From Ilumatobacteraceae bacterium (lineage in GTDB: Bacteria; Actinomycetota; Acidimicrobiia; Acidimicrobiales; Ilumatobacteraceae): a stretch of 64,000 bases of DNA. Location: positions 37,085 to 101,084 of the forward strand of contig JAHENF010000006.1 of assembly GCA_024643255.1 (NCBI GenBank). Reading direction: 5' to 3'. The stretch's first letter is position 1. The number at the start of each line of letters is the position of its first letter. The translations under genes were made by a program, and so were the position numbers. The notes beneath the pieces are model-generated. The model saw only the letters and a program-made list of their open reading frames with translations. It was not told the DNA's origin and did no database searches. This document shows, in pieces, positions 25,918 through 33,406 of this stretch.

Positions 25918-27603
25918 TCACGGGCGAAGCAGCGGAGATCGCGGCACGTCTCCGTCGCGACGCTGTGCGAGTTCGATCCAGATCGGGGTGGCGAGGTCGA
26001 GCGGTGTCGACCACGACGCCGGGACCTCGGGCGACCCGCCGGCCCCTGGCCCGTACGGCAGCTCCGGCGCCCACCCGCAGCCCTCGCTGGGGTAGATCAT
26101 CGCCGCCCACCCTGCGGCCGTCACCTGGCCGTCCGAGGTGATGATCCACTGAGAATCGATGTCGCGGTTGTCGTCGGTGGTCTCGATCGTCACCGCGTCG
26201 TGCGTCTCACCGGTCGGCGGGCTGGCCCATGGACCGATGCCAACCGAGCACACCTGTCGGAACAGGGCATCGATCACGGGGCCGTAGGCGTCGACCGGGG
26301 TTCCGTCGAGGTCTTCGATGGTCAACCGGATGTGCGGGGCGACCGCATCGGTCGCGATCTGCACGGTGGCGTCGGTCGGGACGTCGGAACGCACGCCGAT
26401 CGGAAGCGGGCTGGAGTCGCCCATGAAACCGAGGATCTGTCCGGCGCGCACGCTCGCGCCGACGCGCGCCAGTGGTGTGAGGCGAAGGTGGGCAGGGGCC
26501 GCGCCGTCGTCGGTACCCGGTGAGTCGTCGTTGAATCCGGCGAGGACGTAGCTCCTGCCGGTGTCGTCCGTCACCGTGACCGAGATCGTGCTGCCCAAGT
26601 CGTCGTGGACGTCGGTGACGACTCCGTCGGTCACCGACAGCACGGGCTGCAGCTTCACGCCGAAGATGATCCCCGGTGCCTCCTCGGCGCAGAGTCCTGC
26701 GGCCTCGATCTCCTGCTTCGTCGCACCGGCGCCGGCGCCGGCATCCGGCGCGACGTCTTCGGCGTCACCGCAGTCGGGTGCCGCCAGACGAGTCGGGCCG
26801 ATCACCGGGAAGGCGATGGTCGCCTTGCGTTCGACGGCCGGCGTCTCGGGATCGACCGCCTGGGGGGCGGGGAGTTCAGGGGGCAGGCCGAGGCGGGCGA
26901 GCGCCTCGGCGAACGTCAGCTGACGAGGGATCGGCTGGCCGGAGAGAAATGCCCAGACACCCAGCCAACGCTGCTGATACTCGCGCACGGTCAGGACGTT
27001 GCCCGCCGATGGCACGGGAACGATGTCCATGAGTTCGAACTCGCGCGATGCGCGCGGGAAGTACCACATCACCGGAATCATCGACACGTCGTTGTTCCAC
27101 TGTGCGAGGAACCGGTCGACGTCGAGCGCCGCTCGTTCGTCCTGGACCTCGGGGGGCGCGAGATAGGCGTGCGAGTACCCGCCGAACCCGTCCCACGTCG
27201 AGGCGATGAACTGGTACGCCCCCGACGCACCGCCCTTGTTCGGCGGTGCGTTGTAGTTGCCGCGTGATTCGACGTAGCGGATCGTCGCGAGGATGTTGGC
27301 GATCTGGCTGGGGAGCGCGGTCACGTTGCGCGGAGCAGGCGCCGGAGGTGCCGTGATCGGCGGTGGGGTCGTGACGGGTGCGGTGGTCGGGATGGTGGTC
27401 GGGGCGGTGGTCGTCGGAGGCTTCGGCGGCACCGTCGTGGATGGAGGCATCGAGGTGGTGGTCGTGGTGGTCGTGGTCGTCGTGGTCGTCGGATCCACCT
27501 GTTCATCGAGCGCGCGCGCCGGGTGAGCGCTCATCGAAACGAGTGCGACGAGTGCAACCGCGAACGTGAATCGACGCGCGTCCACCTCAGGCCTCGGAGT
27601 CAT
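25918..27603 (-). CDS. Secreted lysozyme-fold protein with degenerate M23-like domain
   Basis: A 561-residue exported cell-wall protein. A signal peptide covers about residues 9-32 (hydrophobic core FAVALVALVSMSA, cut near ARA-L). A Thr/Pro-rich linker with a run of 12 threonines follows (39-95). A transglycosylase/Rpf-like domain comes next (about 97-210; YVESRGNY...SGAYQFIASTWDGFGGY, the E being the likely catalytic acid). The second half resembles an LytM/M23 beta fold (GVVTDVHDDLGS...GQILGFMGDSS...PHIRL) but lacks the HxH zinc ligands, so it is probably non-catalytic. Role: peptidoglycan cleavage or growth stimulation, inferred. ATG start. Confidence 0.8.
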   Translation of the reverse strand: MTPRPEVDARRFTFAVALVALVSMSAHPARALDEQVDPTTTTTTTTTTTTSMPPSTTVPPKPPTTTAPTTIPTTAPVTTPPPITAPPAPAPRNVTALPSQIANILATIRYVESRGNYNAPPNKGGASGAYQFIASTWDGFGGYSHAYLAPPEVQDERAALDVDRFLAQWNNDVSMIPVMWYFPRASREFELMDIVPVPSAGNVLTVREYQQRWLGVWAFLSGQPIPRQLTFAEALARLGLPPELPAPQAVDPETPAVERKATIAFPVIGPTRLAAPDCGDAEDVAPDAGAGAGATKQEIEAAGLCAEEAPGIIFGVKLQPVLSVTDGVVTDVHDDLGSTISVTVTDDTGRSYVLAGFNDDSPGTDDGAAPAHLRLTPLARVGASVRAGQILGFMGDSSPLPIGVRSDVPTDATVQIATDAVAPHIRLTIEDLDGTPVDAYGPVIDALFRQVCSVGIGPWASPPTGETHDAVTIETTDDNRDIDSQWIITSDGQVTAAGWAAMIYPSEGCGWAPELPYGPGAGGSPEVPASWSTPLDLATPIWIELAQRRDGDVPRSPLLRP

Positions 27604-27719
27604 CGGATCGTTGAGGTCAGGTTCATGGCGGGCGGTCGATCATCTGGCGGTGTCGTGTGTCGGCACCGAGGAGTCGCACTGGTGTATCGGCACCTGGAGC
27701 CGCAAAGTGGACCCATTTC

Positions 27720-27731
27720 TCGGTGCACCGA
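27720..27731. promoter_or_regulatory. 12-bp palindrome upstream of the ROK gene
   Basis: TCGGTGCACCGA is a perfect palindrome in the 182-base gap between the secreted-protein gene and the divergent ROK gene, 54 bases before the ROK start. Two direct TCGGCACC copies lie nearby (about 27660 and 27690). A regulator site is possible, but nothing else supports it. Confidence 0.3.
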
Positions 27732-27785
27732 CAGAAGGTAGCCGTCGAGTGTCGTCGCCGCAGTCCAGCTACGGTTCGCTCCGCC

Positions 27786-28733
27786 ATGTCCGATGTCACA
27801 GCAACCGCCACGGTGGCGGCCGCCACGGCGACGCGCCCCACCGATGCCATCCTGGCGGTCGATGTCGGCGCGGCTGGGTTCCAGGCGGGCCTCGTGACGG
27901 CTCGCGGCGTGCTGATCGACCGACGGTGGACGCCGATCGAAGCCGATGTCGGGCCCGAGTCGAACTACACGGCGCTCGCCGGCGTCGTCACCGATCTCGT
28001 CGCCCAGGTGCCCGCTCGTCATCACGCTCGAGTCGTGGGTGTCGGTGTCAGCAGTGGCGGTCGCGTCACGCGCGGTCTCGATCTCGTGACACCGATCAGC
28101 GTCGCGTCGTGGCGCGACTTCCCGTTGCGCAGTCGGCTCGAGGAACTGACCGGTCTCGCCGTCCACGGCGATCTCGATGCGAAGGCACTCGCGCTCGCCG
28201 AGGGCTGGCTGGGTGCGGCGCAAGGACATCCGAACTTCCTGGCGATCACCGTGTCCGGCGGGATCTCCGGTGCGATCGTGCTCGACGGTGATCTCCTCGA
28301 CGGTGAATCGGGTCATGCCGGGCAGATCGGTCACGTGATCGTCGAGCCGGGCGGACGTCGATGTCACTGCGGGACGCAGGGATGTCTGGACGCCGAGGCG
28401 TCCGGCGAAGCGATCGATGCGATCACGGGCCGTCCGGCGAGTCAGCCGTCGTTCCAGATCATGCAGCGCGCCGGTGAAGTGGTCGGTCGCGCGGCCGCCT
28501 CGATGTGCAACGCGTTCGATCTGTCGCTCGTCGTCGTCGGCGGCAGTGTCGCACTCGGATTCGGCTCGACGTTCTTCCATGCGGCCCAGGTCGCGCTCGA
28601 CGAAGGTGCTCGGGTCCCGTACAGCCGAGGGGCTCGGATCACTCCGACGCGCCTCGGTGAGCAGGGGCCGTTGATCGGTGCGGGTGCTGTCGGTTGGCGC
28701 GGCGTTCGTCGCGCGGCGCGCCAATCGAAGTGA
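27786..28733 (+). CDS. ROK-family sugar kinase
   Basis: A 315-residue ROK protein, most likely a glucokinase or N-acetyl-hexosamine kinase. The phosphate-binding strand is LAVDVGAAGFQ, where the usual DxGGT is altered to DVGAAG. The zinc motif C-H-C-G-x2-G-C-L-D is intact (RRCHCGTQGCLDAEASG), and a D-x-D-A segment (GDLDAKALALAEG) marks the catalytic aspartate region. No N-terminal helix-turn-helix is present, so it is a kinase rather than a repressor. The altered phosphate loop lowers certainty about activity. ATG 27786 is chosen; the frame is open for 43 further codons upstream without conserved sequence. Confidence 0.85.
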   Translation: MSDVTATATVAAATATRPTDAILAVDVGAAGFQAGLVTARGVLIDRRWTPIEADVGPESNYTALAGVVTDLVAQVPARHHARVVGVGVSSGGRVTRGLDLVTPISVASWRDFPLRSRLEELTGLAVHGDLDAKALALAEGWLGAAQGHPNFLAITVSGGISGAIVLDGDLLDGESGHAGQIGHVIVEPGGRRCHCGTQGCLDAEASGEAIDAITGRPASQPSFQIMQRAGEVVGRAAASMCNAFDLSLVVVGGSVALGFGSTFFHAAQVALDEGARVPYSRGARITPTRLGEQGPLIGAGAVGWRGVRRAARQSK

Positions 28734-28736
28734 GGT

Positions 28737-29870
28737 TCACCCCCCGAGGAATCGGTAGAGACGTTCGGCCGGGCCCAGGCCGTAGCGGTGTTGCCAAGCG
28801 TCGGCCGCAATGATTCCCGCCGTCCAGAAGCCGAGGGCGAACAGCAGCGACGAGGCGATGCCCGCCGGCTCGATCCACCCGAGCCAGTCGACGACCAGGT
28901 TGAAGACCAGGACGTGCGCGATGTACAGCGACAGTGTCATCCGGCCGGCACGGCGCAGTGGATCGGTGGCGACCGGGTGGTGCACGGCGAGCCAGTCGAT
29001 CATGCCGTAGGCGACGAGCGCGCTGCCCAGCGCACTCGCGGTGTAGACGACCCCGCGGTCGATCGGGTTGACCGAGAGCGCGACGAACTGGAATGCCGTG
29101 GTCGAGTTCGACGACGCCAGCCAGGACGTCGTGACCAGCGTGATCCCTGCGACGAGCGCGACGGGCCGCCACCAGCTCGTGTGGAGCACGCGTCCGAGCG
29201 CGATGCCGGCACAGAGGAACGCGAGCCAGGGCAGGAGCGGGTGAGTGCCGTTGACGAAAAGACCGAAGACGTGGTCGCGCCACGAGCCCTCGTCGGGTTC
29301 GGTGAGCCACGTGGTGCTGAAGCCGTCGCGGGCCCGCGTGAATCGCCAGACACGGATCGCCGAACCGCCGATCGCCGCGCCTGCACCGAGCAGCAGCAGC
29401 CAGCGGCTTCGCCAGGTGAACACGATCGCCGCGACGACGAACATCGCGCCGTAGTACGGGATGATCGTGCCGGGCCAGATCTCATCGAGCAGCAGACCGC
29501 CGACGTAGAGCACCAGGCCGCGGCGCGCCAGGCGTAGACGAAGCGTGCGGATCTGGCGTTTCGTCGCCGTCGACTCCTCGGCGGTCGCGGCGGTGTGACG
29601 CGCCTCGACACTGCTCGTCGTCATCAGCGCCACTCCCACCCCGGCGACGAGCACGAACGTGGCCGCGAACCGCGTCGACAATGGGCCGTCCCAGGGATCG
29701 AACAACATCTCGGCCCACCCTGTGCGCAACGAGGAGTCGGCGCGCAGGATCAGATATCCGTGGTAGTTCATCACCACCACGCCGATCAGCGCCGCTGCTC
29801 GGACGACGTCGGGACCCGGAAGGCGTGGTGTCGACCTGGTGGCTGGTGCCATCGGGGTCGACGCTGTCAT
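28737..29870 (-). CDS. DUF418/DUF1624-type integral membrane acyltransferase-like protein
   Basis: A 377-residue membrane protein with about ten hydrophobic segments, opening with a cytosolic PGPDVVRAAALIGVVVMNYHG segment typical of the heparan-alpha-glucosaminide N-acetyltransferase-like/DUF418 superfamily. The C-terminal part contains GRMTLSLYIAHVLVFNLV, the most conserved stretch of that group. Such proteins are thought to move acyl groups onto cell-surface glycans; the substrate is unknown. Its ATG overlaps the stop codon of the alanine-racemase-like gene (ATGA), so the two are coupled. It converges on the ROK gene. Confidence 0.78.
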   Translation of the reverse strand: MTASTPMAPATRSTPRLPGPDVVRAAALIGVVVMNYHGYLILRADSSLRTGWAEMLFDPWDGPLSTRFAATFVLVAGVGVALMTTSSVEARHTAATAEESTATKRQIRTLRLRLARRGLVLYVGGLLLDEIWPGTIIPYYGAMFVVAAIVFTWRSRWLLLLGAGAAIGGSAIRVWRFTRARDGFSTTWLTEPDEGSWRDHVFGLFVNGTHPLLPWLAFLCAGIALGRVLHTSWWRPVALVAGITLVTTSWLASSNSTTAFQFVALSVNPIDRGVVYTASALGSALVAYGMIDWLAVHHPVATDPLRRAGRMTLSLYIAHVLVFNLVVDWLGWIEPAGIASSLLFALGFWTAGIIAADAWQHRYGLGPAERLYRFLGG

Positions 29871-30784
29871 CGCCAGACGTACTCGTCGACGAGGGTGGTG
29901 GTCAGGGGGCGCTGGAGGTCGACACGGTCGCCGACGTCTGGCACCGGGTCGCCCTCGGTGACGAACGCCATCGACGTGTGCATGTGCGGCGCTTCGAGGA
30001 GTTCGAGCCGGCGACGCTGGAAATGGAACGGGCTGCGGCCATCGGCGAGAGGCGCCACCCCGTTGGCAGTGCCGGCCCCGATCATCACGAGGTGGCCTGC
30101 CGCGCTGGCCGGCAACTGGCGGTAGCCGGCGGGCTGCCCCTGAGCGATGGGTCGTACGTCGAGCACGTCGGCGTCGAGATGCAGGAACGACTTGTCGCCG
30201 TGCCACAGCCAGGTGCCGAGTCGAAGCCGGAACGAGTGCGTGGTCGGCAGTGCCGCGTACGCCGTGGGGTCGAGATGACTCACCCACACGGGAGTCAGCG
30301 GGTCGATCCGGTCGAGGAGACGGATGATCTCGCGTCGATGATCGTCCGCGCTCCCGGCGAGCGGTGGGTGGATGCTGGCGCCGACGACGTCGAGTCCGGC
30401 GCGTTGCGCCTCGTCGAACAGTTCAGGTCCCCGGCCGTACCGCTGCATCGACGACGCCATCTTGACGATGACGCGGCCTGACCATCCACGCAGGGCATCG
30501 ACGTGTGCGCTGTTGCCAACCGTGAGGATCGGCGCGGTCGACGGCGGCGCGACCAGTGTCGGAGTCAGGACCACCGCGTGCAGCCCGTCGGGGAGATCGG
30601 CGAGTTCGTGGACCGTCCCGACCGCCACCGTGTCGGTGAACTCGGCCGCCAGGCGAGCGAGCGCAACTCGACCGAAGCCGTAGCCATTGCCCTTGATCAC
30701 GGGGACCAATCCGTCGACGGCGTTGACGACGCCGGCCACGTGGCTGCGCCACAGCGTGGTGCGAACGGCCAGTCGAATCGTCAC
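29867..30784 (-). CDS. Alanine-racemase-like PLP enzyme
   Basis: A 305-residue protein with the alanine racemase TIM-barrel/PLP fold. The PLP lysine is in PVIKGNGYGFG near residue 31, close to the AVVKANAYGHG of Alr. The C-terminal beta domain is short and contains GYRQ, which may carry the racemase tyrosine. D-alanine supply is possible, but the protein is shorter and more divergent than canonical Alr, so another amino-acid racemase or a binding protein cannot be excluded. The GTG at 30784 (MTIRLAVRT) fits Alr starts; GTG 30805 is an alternative. Coupled to the membrane acyltransferase gene by ATGA. Confidence 0.72.
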   Translation of the reverse strand: MTIRLAVRTTLWRSHVAGVVNAVDGLVPVIKGNGYGFGRVALARLAAEFTDTVAVGTVHELADLPDGLHAVVLTPTLVAPPSTAPILTVGNSAHVDALRGWSGRVIVKMASSMQRYGRGPELFDEAQRAGLDVVGASIHPPLAGSADDHRREIIRLLDRIDPLTPVWVSHLDPTAYAALPTTHSFRLRLGTWLWHGDKSFLHLDADVLDVRPIAQGQPAGYRQLPASAAGHLVMIGAGTANGVAPLADGRSPFHFQRRRLELLEAPHMHTSMAFVTEGDPVPDVGDRVDLQRPLTTTLVDEYVWR

Positions 30785-30866
30785 CACGACGACGGTAGTG
30801 GCCACGGGTGGTTCAGCTCATGCGATCCAGCTATACCCGACTGTGTTGATCGGATTTGTCGGCGAT

Positions 30867-31436
30867 ATGGTCGGCGACGTGAATCTGCGTCAACTCTTCC
30901 GGTTTCCCGACCCGGTCAACGAGACATCGGCCCGACTCGTCGCGACCGGCGTCGTCGTCATGGCGGTCGCCTTCCTGACGTTGCGCGAGGGCTGGATCCT
31001 GGTGCCCCTGACCTACGGATTCCTGGCGCGGGTGGCCTCCGGACCCACCCTGTCGCCGCTGGGCCAGTTCGTCACCAGAATTGCCACCCCTCGCGTCGAG
31101 GCACGTCGTGTTGGCACGTCCCACTCCCGTCACGTCCCCGGGCCACCGAAGCGGTTCGCTCAGGCGATCGGTCTCGGATTCACCGCGCTTGCTTCGATCG
31201 CGTGGTTGGTCGATGCGGCGCCGGTGTCGTACGCACTGGTCGCGATGCTCACGGTGGCCGCGACACTCGAGGCCGTGTTTGCGATCTGTCTCGGGTGCAT
31301 CGCCTACAGCGCCATCTGGGGATGCGCCGACTGCAACGACATCAGCGCTCGGCTGCGTCAGGCGCTCGTCGAAGCTCGCCAGGAGGTCGACGACAGCTCC
31401 GACGTCACCGAGGCTGCCGCCCCGGCCATGCGCTGA
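30867..31436 (+). CDS. DUF4395 membrane protein
   Basis: A 189-residue integral membrane protein of the DUF4395 family, recognised by DPVNETSARLVATGVVV near the N-terminus and LTYGFLARVASGPTLSP. Hydrophobic segments lie around 22-55 and 105-150; a conserved CLGC-x-CADC-like cysteine pattern (ICLGCIAYSAIWGCADC) near the C-terminus suggests metal binding or a thiol-redox role. DUF4395 proteins often accompany thioredoxin-like proteins, none of which is adjacent. Function unknown. ATG 30867 or GTG 30879 could start it. Its last 32 bases overlap the 3' end of mftF on the other strand. Confidence 0.78.
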   Translation: MVGDVNLRQLFRFPDPVNETSARLVATGVVVMAVAFLTLREGWILVPLTYGFLARVASGPTLSPLGQFVTRIATPRVEARRVGTSHSRHVPGPPKRFAQAIGLGFTALASIAWLVDAAPVSYALVAMLTVAATLEAVFAICLGCIAYSAIWGCADCNDISARLRQALVEARQEVDDSSDVTEAAAPAMR

Positions 31437-32637
31437 GGCGAGGAATGATCGGGGACCAGGTGCGATGGCGCCACATCCCGGTCCACACCCCCCACCCGTA
31501 GGCGACATCGGTGGGTGTTGCACGGACGTCCGTCAGGACCATGGCGGCACCGATCCATCGCAGGCGCCGTGACACGAGAGCACCGACCGCGATGATCGGC
31601 CACCAGGCGCGTCGTCCGGCGGTGGCGATCTGTCGACCGGCCAGCAGGTGACCGCGGAGCGCAAGGCCGAACGAGTCGACCGCCGGGACGTCGTGGAGCT
31701 TGCGGCCGAGCGCCAGCGAACTCCCGAGCGCGGCGGTGATGCCGGCGAACGGATGGCCGCCCACGATCGCGCTCCACGCGAACGCCGTCCATCCGTTGAA
31801 CCGAACCGGCGACAGGGCTCCTGGATGTCGAAGCGCGAGCGGGGCCGCAGACGTGCCGTAGCCCGCGTGTTGACGAAGCCGTGAGGTCCACGTGTCCCGG
31901 GGCTCGTGCCAGACCGCGCTCGTCGGTTCGTAACGGCACCGCCAACCTGCCTCGTCGAGACGCCAGACGAAGTCGACGTCCTCGCCGAATCGGAGGGTCG
32001 GGTCGAACCCGCCGATGGCATCGAACGCGGAGGTTCTCACGACGAGCGCCGCGCCGGGCACGTAGCTCACGCGGGTTCCCGCGCGGATGCGCGCCGGCTC
32101 GCCACCGAGATCGAGTGGCGATCCGACTTCGCCGGTGACCCGCGGCGCACAGAGTCCGACCAGCGGGTCATCGAAGTGTGCGAGGAGTGTGTCGAGCCAC
32201 CCGGCGGGTGCATCGACATCGGCGTCGACGAACGCGATGAGTTCGGTGGAGACGAACGGTCGAGCAGCGTTTCGTGCTGCCGCAGGACCACTGGTGGTCG
32301 CCATGCGGTGGCTGGCCCCCGGCAGCGGGGGGATCGAGCCGTCGTCGATCGTGATGCGACCGTCGTCGATCGCCTCGCTCGCCGCTGATGTGCGCAGGTG
32401 CGGTGTCACGACGGTGACGTCGTCCACTCCGAAGCGGCTCGACCCGGACGGAACTGGGTGGATCGCGCCGGCGTCGAGCAGGCGGTCGACGAGCGAGGAC
32501 GGCTCGACGTCGCTCCCTCGCTCCAGTCGATCGAGCACGGCCGCCCCTGCTCTGGTCGTACGGAACAGACGCAGCGGTGATCCAGCGAGAACCACCGCAC
32601 GGTGGCGCTGCCACGACGAGTCGAGTCGGTAGCGCAC
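31405..32637 (-). CDS. mftF: Mycofactocin glycosyltransferase MftF
   Basis: A 410-residue family 2-type glycosyltransferase resembling MftF, which adds glucose units to (pre)mycofactocin, the peptide-derived redox cofactor of actinomycetes. A winged N-terminal segment (about 1-60) precedes the GT-A fold: SGPAAARNAA, the AFVDADVDAP nucleotide/metal motif, FDPTLRFGEDVDFVWRL, and a C-terminal hydrophobic membrane-associated part (about 295-370). It is somewhat shorter than the roughly 470 residues I recall for MftF. GTG start at 32637, five bases after the mftE stop, so the two form an operon. mftA-D are absent from the window. Confidence 0.85.
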   Translation of the reverse strand: MRYRLDSSWQRHRAVVLAGSPLRLFRTTRAGAAVLDRLERGSDVEPSSLVDRLLDAGAIHPVPSGSSRFGVDDVTVVTPHLRTSAASEAIDDGRITIDDGSIPPLPGASHRMATTSGPAAARNAARPFVSTELIAFVDADVDAPAGWLDTLLAHFDDPLVGLCAPRVTGEVGSPLDLGGEPARIRAGTRVSYVPGAALVVRTSAFDAIGGFDPTLRFGEDVDFVWRLDEAGWRCRYEPTSAVWHEPRDTWTSRLRQHAGYGTSAAPLALRHPGALSPVRFNGWTAFAWSAIVGGHPFAGITAALGSSLALGRKLHDVPAVDSFGLALRGHLLAGRQIATAGRRAWWPIIAVGALVSRRLRWIGAAMVLTDVRATPTDVAYGWGVWTGMWRHRTWSPIIPRLSAWPGRQPR

Positions 32638-32642
32638 CTGGG

Positions 32643-33383
32643 TCAGCTCGAGGTCGAGGCGGACGTCGCATCGATCGGCCGCCAGCGCTCGATCCGATGG
32701 ACGAGATCGTCCACGAACGACGTGATGAATCGCTCTCCTTCGCGGCCCGATGCTCCATCCGGATCACCGAGCACGCCGTTGCTGCTGATCGCCCGAACGC
32801 CACGGGTGCGCAACTCGTCGATCGACGCGTCGGGCCCTGCGACCGCGAGCTCGAGGCGCACCAACCCGGGATCGATCGCCAACATCATCGACGTCTCGAT
32901 ACGGGCGGCGTGAAGGTCTGCTGGGCCTCCGTCACGGCGCCGTGGCCACGACGGCCACCATCCGAGCACGGTACGGCCCTCCCCGGTGAGCGTGTCGACC
33001 GCTGCGGTGACCGCCGTGTGGTTGCCGCCGTGGCCGTTCACGAGGACCACGCCGGCGGCCCAGTCCGCGCTGCGGACCAGCTCGACCACCACTGCCGTCG
33101 TCGTCGCCGTGCCGATGGACAGGGTGCCGGGGAAGTCGCCGTGCTCGCCCGACGCGCTGACGGAGATCGTCGGGCCGATCATCAGGCCGTCGGTGCGGTG
33201 GACGGCGCGTCCGGCGAGCTCTTCGGCGATCAACGTGTCGGTGGCGAGCGGGAGGTGCGGGCCGTGCTGTTCGGTCGAGCCGATCGGGATCAGCAGGATC
33301 GGCCCGAGTGTGCCGTCGCTGGAACGCCGACCGACGGTGGTGGCTCGATCGATCTCGTTCCAGGTGGCATCACCGAGGCGCAT
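32643..33383 (-). CDS. mftE: Mycofactocin creatininase-family peptidase MftE
   Basis: A 246-residue creatininase-fold metallopeptidase. In mycofactocin biosynthesis MftE cuts the MftC-modified MftA peptide to release the AHDP (premycofactocin precursor) unit. Metal ligands visible are E38-x-H40 and D49 (STEQHGPHLPLATDT), with VNGHGGN and the IETSMML glutamate later. The order mftE-mftF matches mycobacterial mft clusters. ATG 33383 (MRLGDATW) is the normal start. It is divergent from the UPF0182 gene, only 23 bases apart, so no mftD precedes it here. Confidence 0.88.
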   Translation of the reverse strand: MRLGDATWNEIDRATTVGRRSSDGTLGPILLIPIGSTEQHGPHLPLATDTLIAEELAGRAVHRTDGLMIGPTISVSASGEHGDFPGTLSIGTATTTAVVVELVRSADWAAGVVLVNGHGGNHTAVTAAVDTLTGEGRTVLGWWPSWPRRRDGGPADLHAARIETSMMLAIDPGLVRLELAVAGPDASIDELRTRGVRAISSNGVLGDPDGASGREGERFITSFVDDLVHRIERWRPIDATSASTSS

Positions 33384-33406
33384 GAACCACCATCTTGCCG
33401 GAATCG

